Notes: generated by a model from the letters alone, not told the origin. A stretch of DNA of 64,000 bases from Cognatilysobacter xinjiangensis (GCF_014651995.1 NZ_BMXY01000004.1:1-64000); one strand, 5' to 3'; positions 28,067 through 39,028 are shown, numbered from the stretch's first letter. Program-made: numbers and translations.

Positions 28067-30448
28067 TTACTGGCCGAGCGCCTCCCCGAACAGCTCGCGG
28101 ATGCGGCGGTACTCGTCGTACCACGCGTCCGGATGGGTGAAGCCGTGGCGCTCCATCGGGTACGGCGCGATCGCCCACTTGTCCTTGCGCAGCTCGATGA
28201 GCTTCTGCGTGAGCATCACCGAGTCCTTGAAAAACACGTTGTCGTCGATCATGCCGTGTGCGATCAGCAGGTGGTCCTGCAGGCCGTTCGCGTACTCGAT
28301 CGGTGAGCTGATCCGGTACGCCTCGGGATCGATCTCCGGCGTGTTGAGGATGTTGCTGGTGTACTCGTGGTTGTACTGCGACCAGTCGGTGACCGGGCGC
28401 AGTGCCGCGCCGGCCTTGAACGTGCCGGGGCTCTTGAACAGCGCGATCAGCGACATGAAGCCGCCGTAGCTGCCGCCGTAGATGCCGGCGCGGTCGCGGT
28501 CGGCCTGACGGTTGGCGACGGCCCAGTCGAGCGCGTCGAGGTGGTCCTGCAGCTCCGGCACGCCCATCTGGCGGTAGATGGCGGTGCGCCAGTCGCGGCC
28601 GTAGCCGCTGGAGGCGCGGTAGTCGATGTCCAGCACCACGTAACCCGAGTCGACGAGCAGGTTGTTGAACATCTGCTCGCGGAAGTAGTTCGGATAGCGC
28701 GCGTGCACGTTCTGCAGGTAGCCCGCGCCGTGCACGAACATCACCACCGGGTACTTCCTGCCGGGCTCGTAGTTCTTCGGGCCGTAGAACTTGCCCCAGA
28801 TGGTGCCGGCGCCGTGCTTGCTCGGGATCTGCACGATCTCCGGCTGGATGAAATCGATCGCCTTGTACTGCGGCGTGCGGCTGTCGGTGAGCGTGCGCGC
28901 CTCGCCGCCGTTGGCGTCGAGCACGGCGAGCTGCGCCGGCACATAGGCCGAGGAATGCCGCACCAGCAGCTTCGATTCGTCCGGCGACAGCGCGAAGTCC
29001 TCGACGCCGTCGAGGTTGGTCAGCTCGCGCACCGCGCCGCCATCGACGTCGACCGCGCAGACCTCGTAGTCGCCCGGCCAGTTGCGGTTGCAGCCGAAGA
29101 AGAAGCGGTGGCCGTCGCGCGCCGGGCGCGGGTTCGACACTTCCCACTTGCCGCTGGTGATCGCACGCGCCTGGCCCGGCGCGTCGCTGATGTAGAGATG
29201 GCCGTAGCCGCTCTTCTCCGACATGAACCACAGGCGGTTGCGGCCGTTGCCGGGCAGCCAGCCGAACTCGTTGAAATTCCAGTTGATCCACGCCGGGTCG
29301 GTCAGGCGGTCGCGCGCGACGAGCTTCTTCGCCGCGGTGTCGACCTGCGCGATCCAGCGGTCCTTGTTGTCGACCGCGCGCACCAGCACCGCGGCGTCGC
29401 GGCCGTCGTCGCTCCAGTGGATGGCCGGGCCGCTGCCGTCGCCGTCGGTCTCGATGCGCACGGCGCGCGCGCCCTCGAGCGGCTTCTGGCCGGCCTTCCT
29501 GCGCAGCTCGGCGAGCGGGTCGGTCTTGATGCCCGGCAGGTCGTCGAACTTGAGCGGCGAGACGGCGCCGGTGGCGACCTCGACCAGCCACAGCGAATGC
29601 GCGGCCGGCGGATTGCGGCCGACGCGCGTGCGGCCTTCCTCGAATTCCTCGTAGCCCGATTCGGTCACGTACTTCGGCATCTTCGTGGCCTGGCCGAGGT
29701 TCGCGTCCTTCGGATAGGTGACCGCGAGCAGCCAGCGCCCGTCGGGCGAGAGCGCGCTGTCGACCAGTTCGACGTCCTTGCCGAGGTAGGCCGCCGGCGG
29801 CGCGGCGGTGGGATCGGCCGCGCGCCAGGCCTTGTCCTGCGCCTTGGCCGCCTCGCGCTTCTCGCGGTCGGTGCGCAGCGTGTCGATCATGCGCAGCTGG
29901 CGCGCGCGCAGGTCGTCGTCCTTCTTCGCCTTGTCCGGATCCTCCTCGGCCTTGAGCAAGGCGGCCTGCGCGATGCCGGCGCCGGCGCGCCAGGCGAACC
30001 AGTCGTTGTCGGCGCGGAACACCAGCTGCCCTTGCGGGCCCCACTGCGGGCGCGATTCCTGCGCGGCGGTGCGCGTCACCTGCGTGAGCGCGCCGGTCCT
30101 GAGGTCGCGCACGAAGATGTCGCCGCCGCGCGCGAACGCCATGCGCGTGCCGCTCGCGTCGACCACGCCGTCGCCGTCGATGCCCGCGCGATCGGCGCCG
30201 TCGAGCTTCGTCGCGGCGCCGCCGGTGATCGGCAGGCGGAAGGTGTCGCGGATCGTCGCGCCGGTGCGCTTCTGCGTGTAGTAGGCCGACTGCCCGTCCC
30301 AGGACCACCAGGCCTGCTCGATGCCGTTGCCGATCCAGTCCGGATCGGCCATGGCCTGGTCGAGGGTGACGCGGGGCGCCGTCTGCGCGGCGGCGAGCGG
30401 CGCGAGGCCGGCGAGGAGGAGGGCGGTGACGAGGCTGCTGCGACGCAT
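28067..30448 (-). CDS. S9 family serine peptidase (DPP IV/prolyl oligopeptidase type), secreted
   Basis: 793-aa protein with signal peptide MRRSSLVTALLLAGLAPLAAAQ. An N-terminal beta-propeller (WD40-like PD40 repeats, e.g. QWGPQGQLVF, ALSPDGRWLLAV, FALSPDESKLLV) covers about residues 40-520. The C-terminal alpha/beta hydrolase domain has the nucleophile Ser in YGGSYGGFMS, Asp in HGMIDDNVFF and His in ERHGFTHPD. It probably removes dipeptides or cuts peptides in the periplasm. The M16 peptidase gene follows after a hairpin. Confidence 0.95.
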   Translation of the reverse strand: MRRSSLVTALLLAGLAPLAAAQTAPRVTLDQAMADPDWIGNGIEQAWWSWDGQSAYYTQKRTGATIRDTFRLPITGGAATKLDGADRAGIDGDGVVDASGTRMAFARGGDIFVRDLRTGALTQVTRTAAQESRPQWGPQGQLVFRADNDWFAWRAGAGIAQAALLKAEEDPDKAKKDDDLRARQLRMIDTLRTDREKREAAKAQDKAWRAADPTAAPPAAYLGKDVELVDSALSPDGRWLLAVTYPKDANLGQATKMPKYVTESGYEEFEEGRTRVGRNPPAAHSLWLVEVATGAVSPLKFDDLPGIKTDPLAELRRKAGQKPLEGARAVRIETDGDGSGPAIHWSDDGRDAAVLVRAVDNKDRWIAQVDTAAKKLVARDRLTDPAWINWNFNEFGWLPGNGRNRLWFMSEKSGYGHLYISDAPGQARAITSGKWEVSNPRPARDGHRFFFGCNRNWPGDYEVCAVDVDGGAVRELTNLDGVEDFALSPDESKLLVRHSSAYVPAQLAVLDANGGEARTLTDSRTPQYKAIDFIQPEIVQIPSKHGAGTIWGKFYGPKNYEPGRKYPVVMFVHGAGYLQNVHARYPNYFREQMFNNLLVDSGYVVLDIDYRASSGYGRDWRTAIYRQMGVPELQDHLDALDWAVANRQADRDRAGIYGGSYGGFMSLIALFKSPGTFKAGAALRPVTDWSQYNHEYTSNILNTPEIDPEAYRISSPIEYANGLQDHLLIAHGMIDDNVFFKDSVMLTQKLIELRKDKWAIAPYPMERHGFTHPDAWYDEYRRIRELFGEALGQ

Positions 30449-30678
30449 CGGCGGGTCCGTGGAACGAAGTCGCCGGAGGGTAACAGCCGCTGCACCGGGT
30501 CGGCTGTGGCATCCGTCATTGCGCGCGTTCAGCGTCGCGCCCGCGGCATCCGGGGCACGGGCGACAGGCTGCGCATGCCCGGCTGCGCCTGCGCCCGGGC
30601 GGCTTCACTGACATCGCCCAGCGACAGGCGCACAATACGCCGGCGAATAGACGACCACGATCGTAGGGAGAGCCCTCG

Positions 30679-32097
30679 ATGGATGCGCTGTTGCTGTCAC
30701 GGATCCAGTTCGGATTCGTCATCTCGTTCCACATCCTGTTCCCGGCCTTCACCATCGGCCTCGCCAGCTGGCTGGCGTTCTGCAACTGGCGCTTCCTGCG
30801 CACCCGCGACACGGTCTGGCAGGACATCTACTTCTTCTGGCTGCGCATCTTCGCCATCAGCTTCGGCATGGGCGTGGTGAGCGGCATCGTCATGAGCTTC
30901 CAGTTCGGCACCAACTGGGCGGTGCTCAGCGAGAAGGCCGGCAACATCCTCGGGCCGGTGATGAGCTACGAGGTGCTCACCGCGTTCTTCCTCGAGGCGA
31001 CCTTCCTCGGCGTGATGCTGTTCGGCCACAAGCGGGTGTCGGAGAAGCTGCATTTCTTCGCCACCTGCATGGTGGCGCTGGGCACGCTGATCTCGATGTT
31101 CTGGATCCTGTCGGCCAACAGCTGGATGCAGACGCCGCAGGGCTACACGATCACCGCAGACGGCATCTTCGAGCCCGCCGACTGGTGGGCGATCATCTTC
31201 AATCCCTCGTTCCCGTACCGGCTGGTGCACATGGCGCTGGCCGCGTTCATCACCACCTGCCTGGTGGTGGGCGGCGTGAGCGCGGGCTATCTGCTGCGCG
31301 GCACGCACGTCGAGGCGGCCAAGCGGATGCTGCGCATGGCGGTGCTGTTCGCCGGCATCACCGTGCCGCTGCAGATATTCGTCGGCGACCTGCACGGCCT
31401 CGCCGTCGGCGAGCACCAGCCGACCAAGCTCGCCGCGATCGAGGGCCACTGGGAGCCCACGCAGCCCGGCGCAGGCGTGCCGCTGGTGGTATTCGGCCTG
31501 CCCGACAGCGAAGCGGAGCGCAATCACTACGAGGTCGCGGTGCCGCGCCTGGGCAGCCTCATCCTCACGCACTCCTGGGACGGCGACATCCGCAGCCTCA
31601 AGGAAGTGCCGCGCGAGGACCGCCCGCCGGTGGCGCCGGTGTTCTGGTCGTTCCGCGTGATGGTCGGGCTGGGCATGCTGATGCTGCTGATGTCGGCGGC
31701 CTCGCTGTGGGCGCTGCGCAGGAAGCGGCTGTACGAATCGCGCGCGCTGCTGCGCTTCTGGCGTGCGATGACCTTCAGCGGCTTCATCGCGCTGCTGGCC
31801 GGCTGGTACGTGGTGGAGATCGGCCGCCAGCCCTGGGTGATCTACGGCCTGCTGCGCACGGCGCAGGCGGTCAGCCCGAACGTGGAGGCCGGCAGCGTGA
31901 TCGCCTCGCTCGCCGCGTTCGGCATCGTCTACGCGATCGTGTTCGGCGCGGGCATCTGGTACATCGTCAAGCTCGTCAAGCATGGCCCCGTGCCGCATGA
32001 TCCGGGCCCGCAGGCCGACGACGGCGAACGGCGGCCGAAGCGCCCGCTGTCGGTGGGCGACGACTTCGACGACGAAGAAATCCGGGAGGCCCGTTGA
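30679..32097 (+). CDS. cydA: Cytochrome bd-type quinol oxidase subunit I (CIO-like)
   Basis: Membrane subunit carrying hemes b558, b595 and d that oxidises quinol and reduces O2. The 472-aa protein has about nine membrane helices. The first heme-ligand His lies in RIQFGFVISFHILFPAFT, and the quinol site includes GRQPWVIYGLLRT. The Q-loop is the short form, lacking the C-terminal Q-loop insertion of E. coli CydA (522 aa), which places it with the cyanide-insensitive CioA-type oxidases. SD AGGGAG precedes the ATG. Its stop overlaps the cydB start. Confidence 0.95.
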   Translation: MDALLLSRIQFGFVISFHILFPAFTIGLASWLAFCNWRFLRTRDTVWQDIYFFWLRIFAISFGMGVVSGIVMSFQFGTNWAVLSEKAGNILGPVMSYEVLTAFFLEATFLGVMLFGHKRVSEKLHFFATCMVALGTLISMFWILSANSWMQTPQGYTITADGIFEPADWWAIIFNPSFPYRLVHMALAAFITTCLVVGGVSAGYLLRGTHVEAAKRMLRMAVLFAGITVPLQIFVGDLHGLAVGEHQPTKLAAIEGHWEPTQPGAGVPLVVFGLPDSEAERNHYEVAVPRLGSLILTHSWDGDIRSLKEVPREDRPPVAPVFWSFRVMVGLGMLMLLMSAASLWALRRKRLYESRALLRFWRAMTFSGFIALLAGWYVVEIGRQPWVIYGLLRTAQAVSPNVEAGSVIASLAAFGIVYAIVFGAGIWYIVKLVKHGPVPHDPGPQADDGERRPKRPLSVGDDFDDEEIREAR

Positions 32098-33110
32098 TGG
32101 ACGCCGTCACCGTTCTGCCGGTGGTGTGGTTCTTCATCATCGGCTTCGCCGTGATCATGTACGTGCTGCTCGACGGCTTCGTGCTCGGCATCGGCGTGCT
32201 CGCGCCGTTCGCGCGCGATTCGCAGGACCTCGACCTGATGATGAACACCGCCGCCCCGATCTGGGACGGCAACGAGACCTGGCTGGTGCTCGGCGGCGCC
32301 GGCCTGCTGGCCGCGTTCCCGGTCGCCTACAGCGTCGCGCTCTCGGGCCTGTACCTGCCGGTGCTGCTGATGCTGATCGCGCTGATCTTCCGTGGCGTCG
32401 CCTTCGAGTTCCGCTTCAAGGCCACGCGCGCCAAACGCTTCTGGGGCGGCGCGTTCGCCGCCGGCTCCACCTTCGCCGCGTTCGCGCAGGGGGTGATCCT
32501 CGGCGCGATCGTGGAAGGCATGCCGCTGCGCGACGGGCGCTACGTCGAAGGCGCGTTCGGCTGGTTCAGCCCGTTCGCGATGCTCACCGGCGTGGCGCTG
32601 GTGTTCGGCTACGCGCTGCTGGGCAGCACCTGGCTGATCCTCAAGACCGAGGGCCGCCTGCAGCGCGTCTCGCGCTACATGGCGCGGCCGCTGGTGCTGG
32701 TGGTGGTCGCGTTCATGGGGCTGGTCAGCGCGTGGCTGCCGTTCCTCGACTCGCGGATCATGGCGCGCTGGTTCGAGGGCGGCAGTTTCTGGTGGCTCGC
32801 GCCGGTGCCGGTGGCCGCGCTCGCCAACGCTCTGTGGCTGTGGCGCGCCTCGCTGCGCGAGGGCCGCGACGCGACCCCGTTCATCCTCACCCTGAGCTTC
32901 TTCGTGCTCGGCTTCGTCGGGCTGGTGTTGGGGCTCTGGCCGAACATCATCCCGCCCAACCTGACCATCTGGGACGCCGCCTCGCCGCCGTCCTCGCAGG
33001 GCTTCATGCTGGTCGGCATGGTGATCCTGCTGCCGGCCATCCTCGGCTACACGTGGTGGTCGTACCGCGTGTTCGCCGGCAAGGTCTCCGCGGACGCCGG
33101 CTACCACTGA
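32097..33110 (+). CDS. cydB: Cytochrome bd-type quinol oxidase subunit II (CIO-like)
   Basis: 337-aa partner subunit with eight membrane helices. Typical blocks are YVLLDGFVLGIGVL, WDGNETWLVLGGAGLLAAFP and FRGVAFEFRFK. The TGATG overlap with cydA sets the start at 32097; the TTG at 32094 is possible but needless. No CydX/CbdX-like small subunit is visible in the 66 bp downstream. Confidence 0.96.
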   Translation: MDAVTVLPVVWFFIIGFAVIMYVLLDGFVLGIGVLAPFARDSQDLDLMMNTAAPIWDGNETWLVLGGAGLLAAFPVAYSVALSGLYLPVLLMLIALIFRGVAFEFRFKATRAKRFWGGAFAAGSTFAAFAQGVILGAIVEGMPLRDGRYVEGAFGWFSPFAMLTGVALVFGYALLGSTWLILKTEGRLQRVSRYMARPLVLVVVAFMGLVSAWLPFLDSRIMARWFEGGSFWWLAPVPVAALANALWLWRASLREGRDATPFILTLSFFVLGFVGLVLGLWPNIIPPNLTIWDAASPPSSQGFMLVGMVILLPAILGYTWWSYRVFAGKVSADAGYH

Positions 33111-33176
33111 TTCCGCGACGGAAGCGCGCGGCGCAGCGGGTATGCTGTGCCGACGCCCGCACCGAGCGTCGTCGCG

Positions 33177-33458
33177 ATGCACGCCTACGTCTACAAGAGC
33201 CTTCGCAAGGCCGATACCTACGTCTACCTCGCCGCGCGCGACGCTTTGGACGCGTTGCCCGAGCCGGTGCGCGCGCAGCTGGGCGGGCTGGAGTTCGTGC
33301 TCGAGATCGAGCTGACGCCGGAGCGCCGGCTGGCACGCGCGAATCCCGTGCAGGTGCGCGAGGCGCTGGCGACGCGCGGCTTCTTCCTGCAGATGCCGCC
33401 GCCGCCCGACGCGGCCGCCTACGACGCCGAAGAGTTCTACCGGAGCCGCGATGCCTGA
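33177..33458 (+). CDS. ycgL: YcgL-family protein
   Basis: Small cytoplasmic protein of 93 aa. The YcgL signature [19 protein letters not shown] is at the N-terminus, with [23 protein letters not shown] and [10 protein letters not shown] further on. In other gammaproteobacteria YcgL often sits with rnd; here it follows cydB and overlaps the ankyrin gene by 8 bp. The molecular role is unknown. The start ATG follows GAGCGTCGTCGCG. Confidence 0.9.
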   Translation: MHAYVYKSLRKADTYVYLAARDALDALPEPVRAQLGGLEFVLEIELTPERRLARANPVQVREALATRGFFLQMPPPPDAAAYDAEEFYRSRDA

Positions 33459-36400
33459 TCGACGGGCTCCACGCGCGATCGCGCTGATCGTCGCGGCGGT
33501 GGCGCTGGCGGCGGTCGCCGTGGTGGCGCTGCCGGCGGCGGCGCTCGGCCTGCTGCTCGCGCAACCGCTCGCCGCGCTCGGCCTCGCGCTGCGCCGCGGC
33601 GACGTGCGCAGGCTGTCGACGCGTCATGCGCTCGCCGTGCTCGCGCTGTGGTCGGCGGCCACCGCCGGCAGTGCCGCGCTGGTGGGCTGGCCGCTGGATG
33701 CATTGCTGCGCAGCGGCTCGCTGTCGGCGGCGATCGCGACCAGCCTCGCGGTCGGCATCGCTTGGCTTCTGCTGTGGCCGACGTGGCCCGTGTGGCCGGG
33801 CACCGAGCGCGATGGCGACCTGCGCACGCACTGGGCCGTGCGCGACGACGTCGACCGCGGCGCCTGGCGCGGGCTCGGCATCGCCGCCTGCGTGCTGCTG
33901 CCTGCGCTGGGCGTGCTGCTGCTGGCCTGGCCCGGCCTGCTGCAGGGCCCGGCGCGCTGGGGCATCGCGATCGCGCTGGCGTTCGCCACGCCGGCGTTGC
34001 ACCTGTTGATCCAGCGATTCGCGCCGGCGCGTGCCGTCGCGCACGTGGTGTCACCCGATGACGACGTGCACATCGAGGCCGCGCCGGTCGAGCCGCTGCC
34101 GGCACGCGCCGAGGCCGCCGATCCGCAGGCGCTCGCGCGCGAGCTCTATGCCGCGGCGCGCGGCGGGCGCGTCGAGCGTGCGCTCGCGCTGATCGATGCC
34201 GGCGCGGACGTGCGCGCGCTCCCGACGCCCGGCGACCGCGACCAGCGCGCGCTGCCCGTTCTGGCCGCGGTGCTGCCCGACCTGCGCCTGCTGCGAGCGC
34301 TGATCGCGGCAGGCGTCGACATCAACGCCGCGCATGCCGGTATGACGCCGCTGCTGGCCGCCACCCGCGACAGCTGGCACGGCCGCCCCGAGGCCGTGAT
34401 GACGCTGCTGTCCAACGGCGCCGATCCGCGCGCGAAGGACGCCGACGGCAATACCGCGCTGCACTTCGCCGCGCGCAGCACCGATCCGGGCGTGGCCGCA
34501 TTGCTGCGCGATGCCGCCGCCGAGCTCGAGGTCCTCAACAACGAGGGCCTGTCGCCGCTGGGCATGGCCTGCGCCGCCGGCAACTGGCGCGTCGCCCGTT
34601 TCCTGCTCGAGCGCGGCGCGCGGCCCGAGCCGCCGGGCGGACAGCCCGCGCTGCTCGCCGCCGCGGGCAGCGAGGACGACGATCCCGCCGGCGTCGTGCT
34701 GCTGCTCAAGAGCCGGGCCCGCGTCGACGCGCGCGACCGCCAGGGCCGCAGCGCGCTGCACGTGGCCGCGCATGCGGGCCACATCGAGATCGTCGTAGCG
34801 CTGCTCGAGGCCGGCGCCGATCCGACGCTGTCGGACGCGAACGGACGCACGCCGCTGATGGAAGCCGTGCGCGGCGGCCATCTCGACGTCGTCGACGAAC
34901 TGCTGCGCCAGCTGCCCGACGGCGGCGCCGCGCAGGCCGCGCGCGTGGACAGCGAGGGTCGCGGGCTGCTCTCGCTGGCCTGCGACAGCGATCGTGCGAC
35001 GTCGGAACTGGTCTCGCGGCTGATCGCACTCGGCGCCGATCCCGCGCAGGCCGACAGGCAGGGCCGCCGGCCGGTCGACCGGGCCGCCGAGTCGGGCCGC
35101 TGGGCGCTGGTCGCCGCGCTCGACGCCGGCTACCGCCTGCCGGCCGCGCTGCGCGACGACGACGACGCGCCGCTGCCCGATCGCGCGCCGATCGCGCTGC
35201 TGCGCGAAGGGCTGCGCGAAGGCCGCAGCGGGCTCGACGACATCGTGCGCCTGCTCACGCCGGGCGATCTCGGCCTGCTGCTGCACGACGACGACATCGT
35301 CGCCGACCCGCGCAACGTCGCCTGGCTGCTCTCGCGCGGCGCCGATCCATATGTTCGTGACGGGCAGGGCCAGACCGCGCTGTTCGTGCTGCTGGGCCGC
35401 GGCCCCGCTGCGCTGCCGGCGCTGCGCCGCCTGCTAGACGCCGGCGTGTCGCCCGCGGGCCGCGGTGGCCTCGCGCGATTCCTCGCCGCCTGCGTACCGG
35501 GCGACGTGCACGGCGAGCGCCTCGCGCTGGAACTGCTCGATCGCGGTGTCGATCCGTTCGGCCCATCGCGCGGCGGCGATCCCGCGATCACCCTCGCGGT
35601 GCGCCTGGGCTGGCTGCCGCTGATCGAGCGCCTGCTGCAGATCGGTACCGGCCTCGATGCGCGCGACAGCCGCGGCATGAGCGCGCTGCACCTCGCTGCC
35701 GCGCTCGGCCGCGTCGACATCGTCAAGCGCCTGATCGCGCATGGCGCCTGCACCGAGTTGCGCGCGACCGACGGCCAGACGCCGCTGGGCGTTGCGCTGG
35801 CCGCCGGCCGTCGCGACATCGCCGACTGGCTGGACTGGCGCAGCTGGCCGCTGCCGCGCCGCCCGCTGCGCGCGCAGGACGTGCCTGCCGCCGCGATGGC
35901 CGGCGACGACGAGGCCGTGCGCCGCCTGCTCGACCTCGGCCTGCCGGTGGACGCCGTCGACCGCCAGGGCTGCAGCGCGCTGCTGCGCGCGGCCGGTGGC
36001 GGGCATCGCGCGGTGGTCGAGCTGCTGCTGCAGCGCGGCGCCGATCCGGGCCTCGCCGCGCAGTCCGGCGCCACGCCGCTGTCGGCCGCGGTGTCGATGC
36101 GGCACCTGGACATCGTCGATCGCCTCGTCGCGGCCGGCGTCGCGCTCGAGCAGCGCCTGCCCGGCGACGTCACCGTGCTGATGGTGGCGAGCGCGCTCGG
36201 CCTGCCCGAACTCGCGATGCGCCTGATCGCCGCCGGCGCCGACGTGCAGGCCGTCGACGCGCAGGGCCGCAACGCGCTGCACTGCGCCGCGCTGTACGCG
36301 TTCACCGCGCGCGACCGCGCACGCGTGGTCGCGCTGCTCGACACACTGGTGCTCGCCGGCGTCGAGCCCGACCAGGCCGCCAACGGCGTCACGCCGCTGC

Positions 36401-36732
36401 TGTTGCTGCTCGGCGCGCGCGCCGAGCCCGGCACCGCGGTGGACGAGGACGTCCTGCTCGCCGCGCTGGATCAACTGCTCGCGCAGGACGTGCGCCTTGA
36501 CGCGCGCGATCCGCGCGGCTTCGGCCCACTGCACCTGGCCGCGCTGCACGGGCTGTCGCGCGTGGTGCAGCACCTGCTGAAGGCGGGCGCCGACCCGGAT
36601 CTTCGCGACTCGCTCAACCGCAGCCCGCGCGAGATCGCGCTGATGCGCGGCTTCGTCGACATCGCCGCCGAGTTCGCACCGGCCACCTCGCCGCGCGACA
36701 TCTCGATGGCGCGCTTCCTGCGCGATCGTTGA
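33451..36732 (+). CDS. Large membrane-anchored ankyrin-repeat protein
   Basis: 1093-aa protein. The N-terminal 180 residues hold about five hydrophobic helices (e.g. [56 protein letters not shown]). From about residue 220 to 1060 there are roughly two dozen ankyrin repeats, recognisable by [49 protein letters not shown] and similar units. The repeats presumably face the cytoplasm and bind a protein partner. It overlaps ycgL by 8 bp and is followed by an 80-aa gene on the same strand. No catalytic domain is visible. Confidence 0.9.
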   Translation: MPDRRAPRAIALIVAAVALAAVAVVALPAAALGLLLAQPLAALGLALRRGDVRRLSTRHALAVLALWSAATAGSAALVGWPLDALLRSGSLSAAIATSLAVGIAWLLLWPTWPVWPGTERDGDLRTHWAVRDDVDRGAWRGLGIAACVLLPALGVLLLAWPGLLQGPARWGIAIALAFATPALHLLIQRFAPARAVAHVVSPDDDVHIEAAPVEPLPARAEAADPQALARELYAAARGGRVERALALIDAGADVRALPTPGDRDQRALPVLAAVLPDLRLLRALIAAGVDINAAHAGMTPLLAATRDSWHGRPEAVMTLLSNGADPRAKDADGNTALHFAARSTDPGVAALLRDAAAELEVLNNEGLSPLGMACAAGNWRVARFLLERGARPEPPGGQPALLAAAGSEDDDPAGVVLLLKSRARVDARDRQGRSALHVAAHAGHIEIVVALLEAGADPTLSDANGRTPLMEAVRGGHLDVVDELLRQLPDGGAAQAARVDSEGRGLLSLACDSDRATSELVSRLIALGADPAQADRQGRRPVDRAAESGRWALVAALDAGYRLPAALRDDDDAPLPDRAPIALLREGLREGRSGLDDIVRLLTPGDLGLLLHDDDIVADPRNVAWLLSRGADPYVRDGQGQTALFVLLGRGPAALPALRRLLDAGVSPAGRGGLARFLAACVPGDVHGERLALELLDRGVDPFGPSRGGDPAITLAVRLGWLPLIERLLQIGTGLDARDSRGMSALHLAAALGRVDIVKRLIAHGACTELRATDGQTPLGVALAAGRRDIADWLDWRSWPLPRRPLRAQDVPAAAMAGDDEAVRRLLDLGLPVDAVDRQGCSALLRAAGGGHRAVVELLLQRGADPGLAAQSGATPLSAAVSMRHLDIVDRLVAAGVALEQRLPGDVTVLMVASALGLPELAMRLIAAGADVQAVDAQGRNALHCAALYAFTARDRARVVALLDTLVLAGVEPDQAANGVTPLLLLLGARAEPGTAVDEDVLLAALDQLLAQDVRLDARDPRGFGPLHLAALHGLSRVVQHLLKAGADPDLRDSLNRSPREIALMRGFVDIAAEFAPATSPRDISMARFLRDR

Positions 36733-36793
36733 CGGCCGCTCGCGCGCCGCGCGCATACTCGGCCACCTTCAATCACCCGAACAAGGACGTCCC

Positions 36794-37036
36794 ATGAGCG
36801 GTTCGCGCAGCCACCTCGACATCGCACTCGCCTCGATCGACGTCTTCGGCAACGACGGCCTGCTCGACATGGCCGAGCTCGATCGCCTGCTCGAACTCGC
36901 CGAGCGTGATCGCGTCCTCGACGAGGACGAGAAGCGCGTGCTTGGCACGATCTTCGCGCAGGCCGAGCAGACCCGCATCGACGCGGCCGTCGCCGCGCGC
37001 ATCGCGCAACTGCGCGTGCAGCACGGCATCGCCTGA
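36794..37036 (+). CDS. Small acidic hypothetical protein, 80 aa
   Basis: Helical acidic protein (about 80 aa) with an EF-hand-like or TerB-like feel: FGNDGLLDMAELDRLLELAERDRVLDEDEKRVLGTIF. The stretch DVFGNDGLLDMAELDRL resembles a calcium-loop pattern, but the spacing is not a canonical EF-hand. A good SD (AAGGA) precedes the ATG. It follows the ankyrin gene by 61 bp and may be co-transcribed with it. No family name assigned. Confidence 0.8.
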   Translation: MSGSRSHLDIALASIDVFGNDGLLDMAELDRLLELAERDRVLDEDEKRVLGTIFAQAEQTRIDAAVAARIAQLRVQHGIA

Positions 37037-37077
37037 GGTACTGCTGGCTCGGGTCCGCTTGCCGGACCGGCGAGCCG

Positions 37078-38898
37078 TCAGTTCGACGACGCGGGCGCCT
37101 TGCCGCGCCCGCGCAGCATGCCGCCCAGCACGCCTTCGCCGGCGTCGGCATTGAACAGTTCCTCTAGCTCGCGGCGCGCATCGCGCGAGGTCTGGATCAG
37201 CGCGGCCTCGTCGTCGCGCACGTCGTACTGCGCGCGCAGCAGGCGCTCGTCGTGCTCGCGGAAGCCCTTGACCTGCGCATGCACCGTCTCGGGATCGAGG
37301 CCGAGATCGACCAGCACGCGCTCGCCGGTGTACAGGCTGGAGTGGAAGGTCTCGCGGATGGCCTTGGCGCCGAGGTCCATGAGCTCCCATGCGTGGCGAC
37401 GGTCGCGCGCGCTGGCGTAGACGATCGCGTCGGGATAGAGCTGGCGCACCGCGCGCGCGGTACGCACCGAAGCTTCCGGGTCTTCCAGCGCGATCACGAA
37501 CACCTGCGCGGATTCGGCGCCGGCCGAGCGCAGCAGTTCGGAGCGGCTCGGGTCGCCGTAGTACACGGGATTGCCGAAGCGACGCACGAAGTCGACCTGG
37601 TCGGCGCTGGGCTCGATGGCGATGAAGGGCAGTTTCTGCGCGCCGAGAAGGCGCGCGACGATCTGGCCGAAGCGGCCGAAGCCGGCGATAAGCACCTTGG
37701 GCCCGTTGTCGGGAATAGGGTCGAAGGCGCGCGGCGTCGCCTTCGGCGCATGGCGCAGCAGGCGCCCGACGAACAGCAGCAGCAGCGGCGCGAGCGCCAT
37801 CGACAGGCCGATGGTGGCGACGAGGCGGTCCCGGGTGGCGGCATCGATCAGCCCGGCGCGCGCGGCTTCCGAGAACACCACGAAGCCGAACTCGCCGCCG
37901 AACGCGAGCACGCCGGCCAGCTGCAGCGCGTCGCGCCAGCCGAGCCGGCCCGGGCGAAGGCCGGTCAGCGTGATCAGCACGAACTTGACCGCCAGCAGGC
38001 CCGCGACCATGGCGGCGATGCGCAGCGGCTCGGCCGCCACGCGCGCGATGTCGATGCTCATGCCCACGGCCATGAAGAACAGGCCCAGCAGCAGACCCTT
38101 GAACGGGTCGATCTGCGCTTCGAGCTCGTGGCGGAACTCGGAATCGGCCAGCAGCACGCCGGCGAGGAACGCACCCAGGCCCGGCGACAGCCCCGCCTGC
38201 TGCATCAGCCATGCTGCGCCGAGCACGGTGAGCAGCGCGGCGCCGGTGAACACCTCCGGCATGCCGCTCTTGGCGACCAGCCGGAACGCCGGCCGCAGCA
38301 GCAGGCGCCCGCCGCCGATCACGATGAGCAGCGCGCCGACGGCTTCGCCGATCGCACGCAGGTCGATCGCGTCCGCATCGCTGTGATGGCCGAGCAGCGG
38401 CACCACCGCGAGCAGCGGAATCGCGACGAGGTCCTGGAACAGAAGGATCGCGAACGCCAGCCGACCGTGCTGGCTGTGCACCGCGTGGCGCTCGGCCAGC
38501 AGTTGCAGGCCCACTGCGGTCGACGACAGCGCGAGCGCGAGGCCGACCACGATCGCCGCCGTCCAGGGCAGGCCGGCCAGCCGCGCGACCAGCGCCAGCG
38601 CGAGCCCGCACATCGCCATCTGCGCGCTGCCGGCGCCGAACACCGGCCGCCGCATCACCATCAGCCGCGACGGCGATAACTCCAGGCCCAGCACGAACAG
38701 CAGCATCACCACGCCGATCTCCGACGCACCCAGCACCGGCGCCGCATTGGCGACCACGCCCAGCGCCTGCGGCCCGAGCAGCACGCCGGCGACGAGATAG
38801 CCGAGCACGGCGCCCAGGCCGAGACGGCGGAACAGCGGGGCGGCCGCAACCGCGGCGAGCAGGAACACCAGTGCGAGTTCGAGGCCGCCGCCGTGCAT
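37078..38898 (-). CDS. CPA2 monovalent cation:proton antiporter (KefB/KefC-like)
   Basis: 606-aa inner-membrane antiporter with about 12-13 helices (residues 1-380). The RCK/TrkA-N regulatory domain starts at GPKVLIAGFGRFGQIVARLLG and binds NAD(H). A hydrophilic tail follows. It probably exchanges K+ or Na+ for H+ and is gated by nucleotide or glutathione adducts, as in KefC; no KefF/KefG partner gene is adjacent. The ATG at 38898 begins a helix (MHGGGLELALVFLLAAV). Confidence 0.93.
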   Translation of the reverse strand: MHGGGLELALVFLLAAVAAAPLFRRLGLGAVLGYLVAGVLLGPQALGVVANAAPVLGASEIGVVMLLFVLGLELSPSRLMVMRRPVFGAGSAQMAMCGLALALVARLAGLPWTAAIVVGLALALSSTAVGLQLLAERHAVHSQHGRLAFAILLFQDLVAIPLLAVVPLLGHHSDADAIDLRAIGEAVGALLIVIGGGRLLLRPAFRLVAKSGMPEVFTGAALLTVLGAAWLMQQAGLSPGLGAFLAGVLLADSEFRHELEAQIDPFKGLLLGLFFMAVGMSIDIARVAAEPLRIAAMVAGLLAVKFVLITLTGLRPGRLGWRDALQLAGVLAFGGEFGFVVFSEAARAGLIDAATRDRLVATIGLSMALAPLLLLFVGRLLRHAPKATPRAFDPIPDNGPKVLIAGFGRFGQIVARLLGAQKLPFIAIEPSADQVDFVRRFGNPVYYGDPSRSELLRSAGAESAQVFVIALEDPEASVRTARAVRQLYPDAIVYASARDRRHAWELMDLGAKAIRETFHSSLYTGERVLVDLGLDPETVHAQVKGFREHDERLLRAQYDVRDDEAALIQTSRDARRELEELFNADAGEGVLGGMLRGRGKAPASSN

Positions 38899-39028
38899 GG
38901 GGTTTTCCGGATCCGGGACCCGGTCATCCTAGGCCCTCGACCGCGCCCGGACATCCCTCACCCGGGCGCGGCACCGGGCACGCTAGCCTGCGACGGCCGG
39001 TACAGGGGCCGGCATCCCGTCATCCGGT

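Noticed and set aside
27870-30512. An 880-codon minus-strand frame overlapping the S9 peptidase
   Set aside because: It is another frame of the same strand; its product is Arg/Ala-rich, while the 793-aa frame has signal peptide, propeller and catalytic triad.
30449-30678. Search for an FNR or ArcA site in front of cydAB
   Set aside because: No TTGAT-N4-ATCAA-like dyad is visible; oxygen control cannot be claimed from this sequence.
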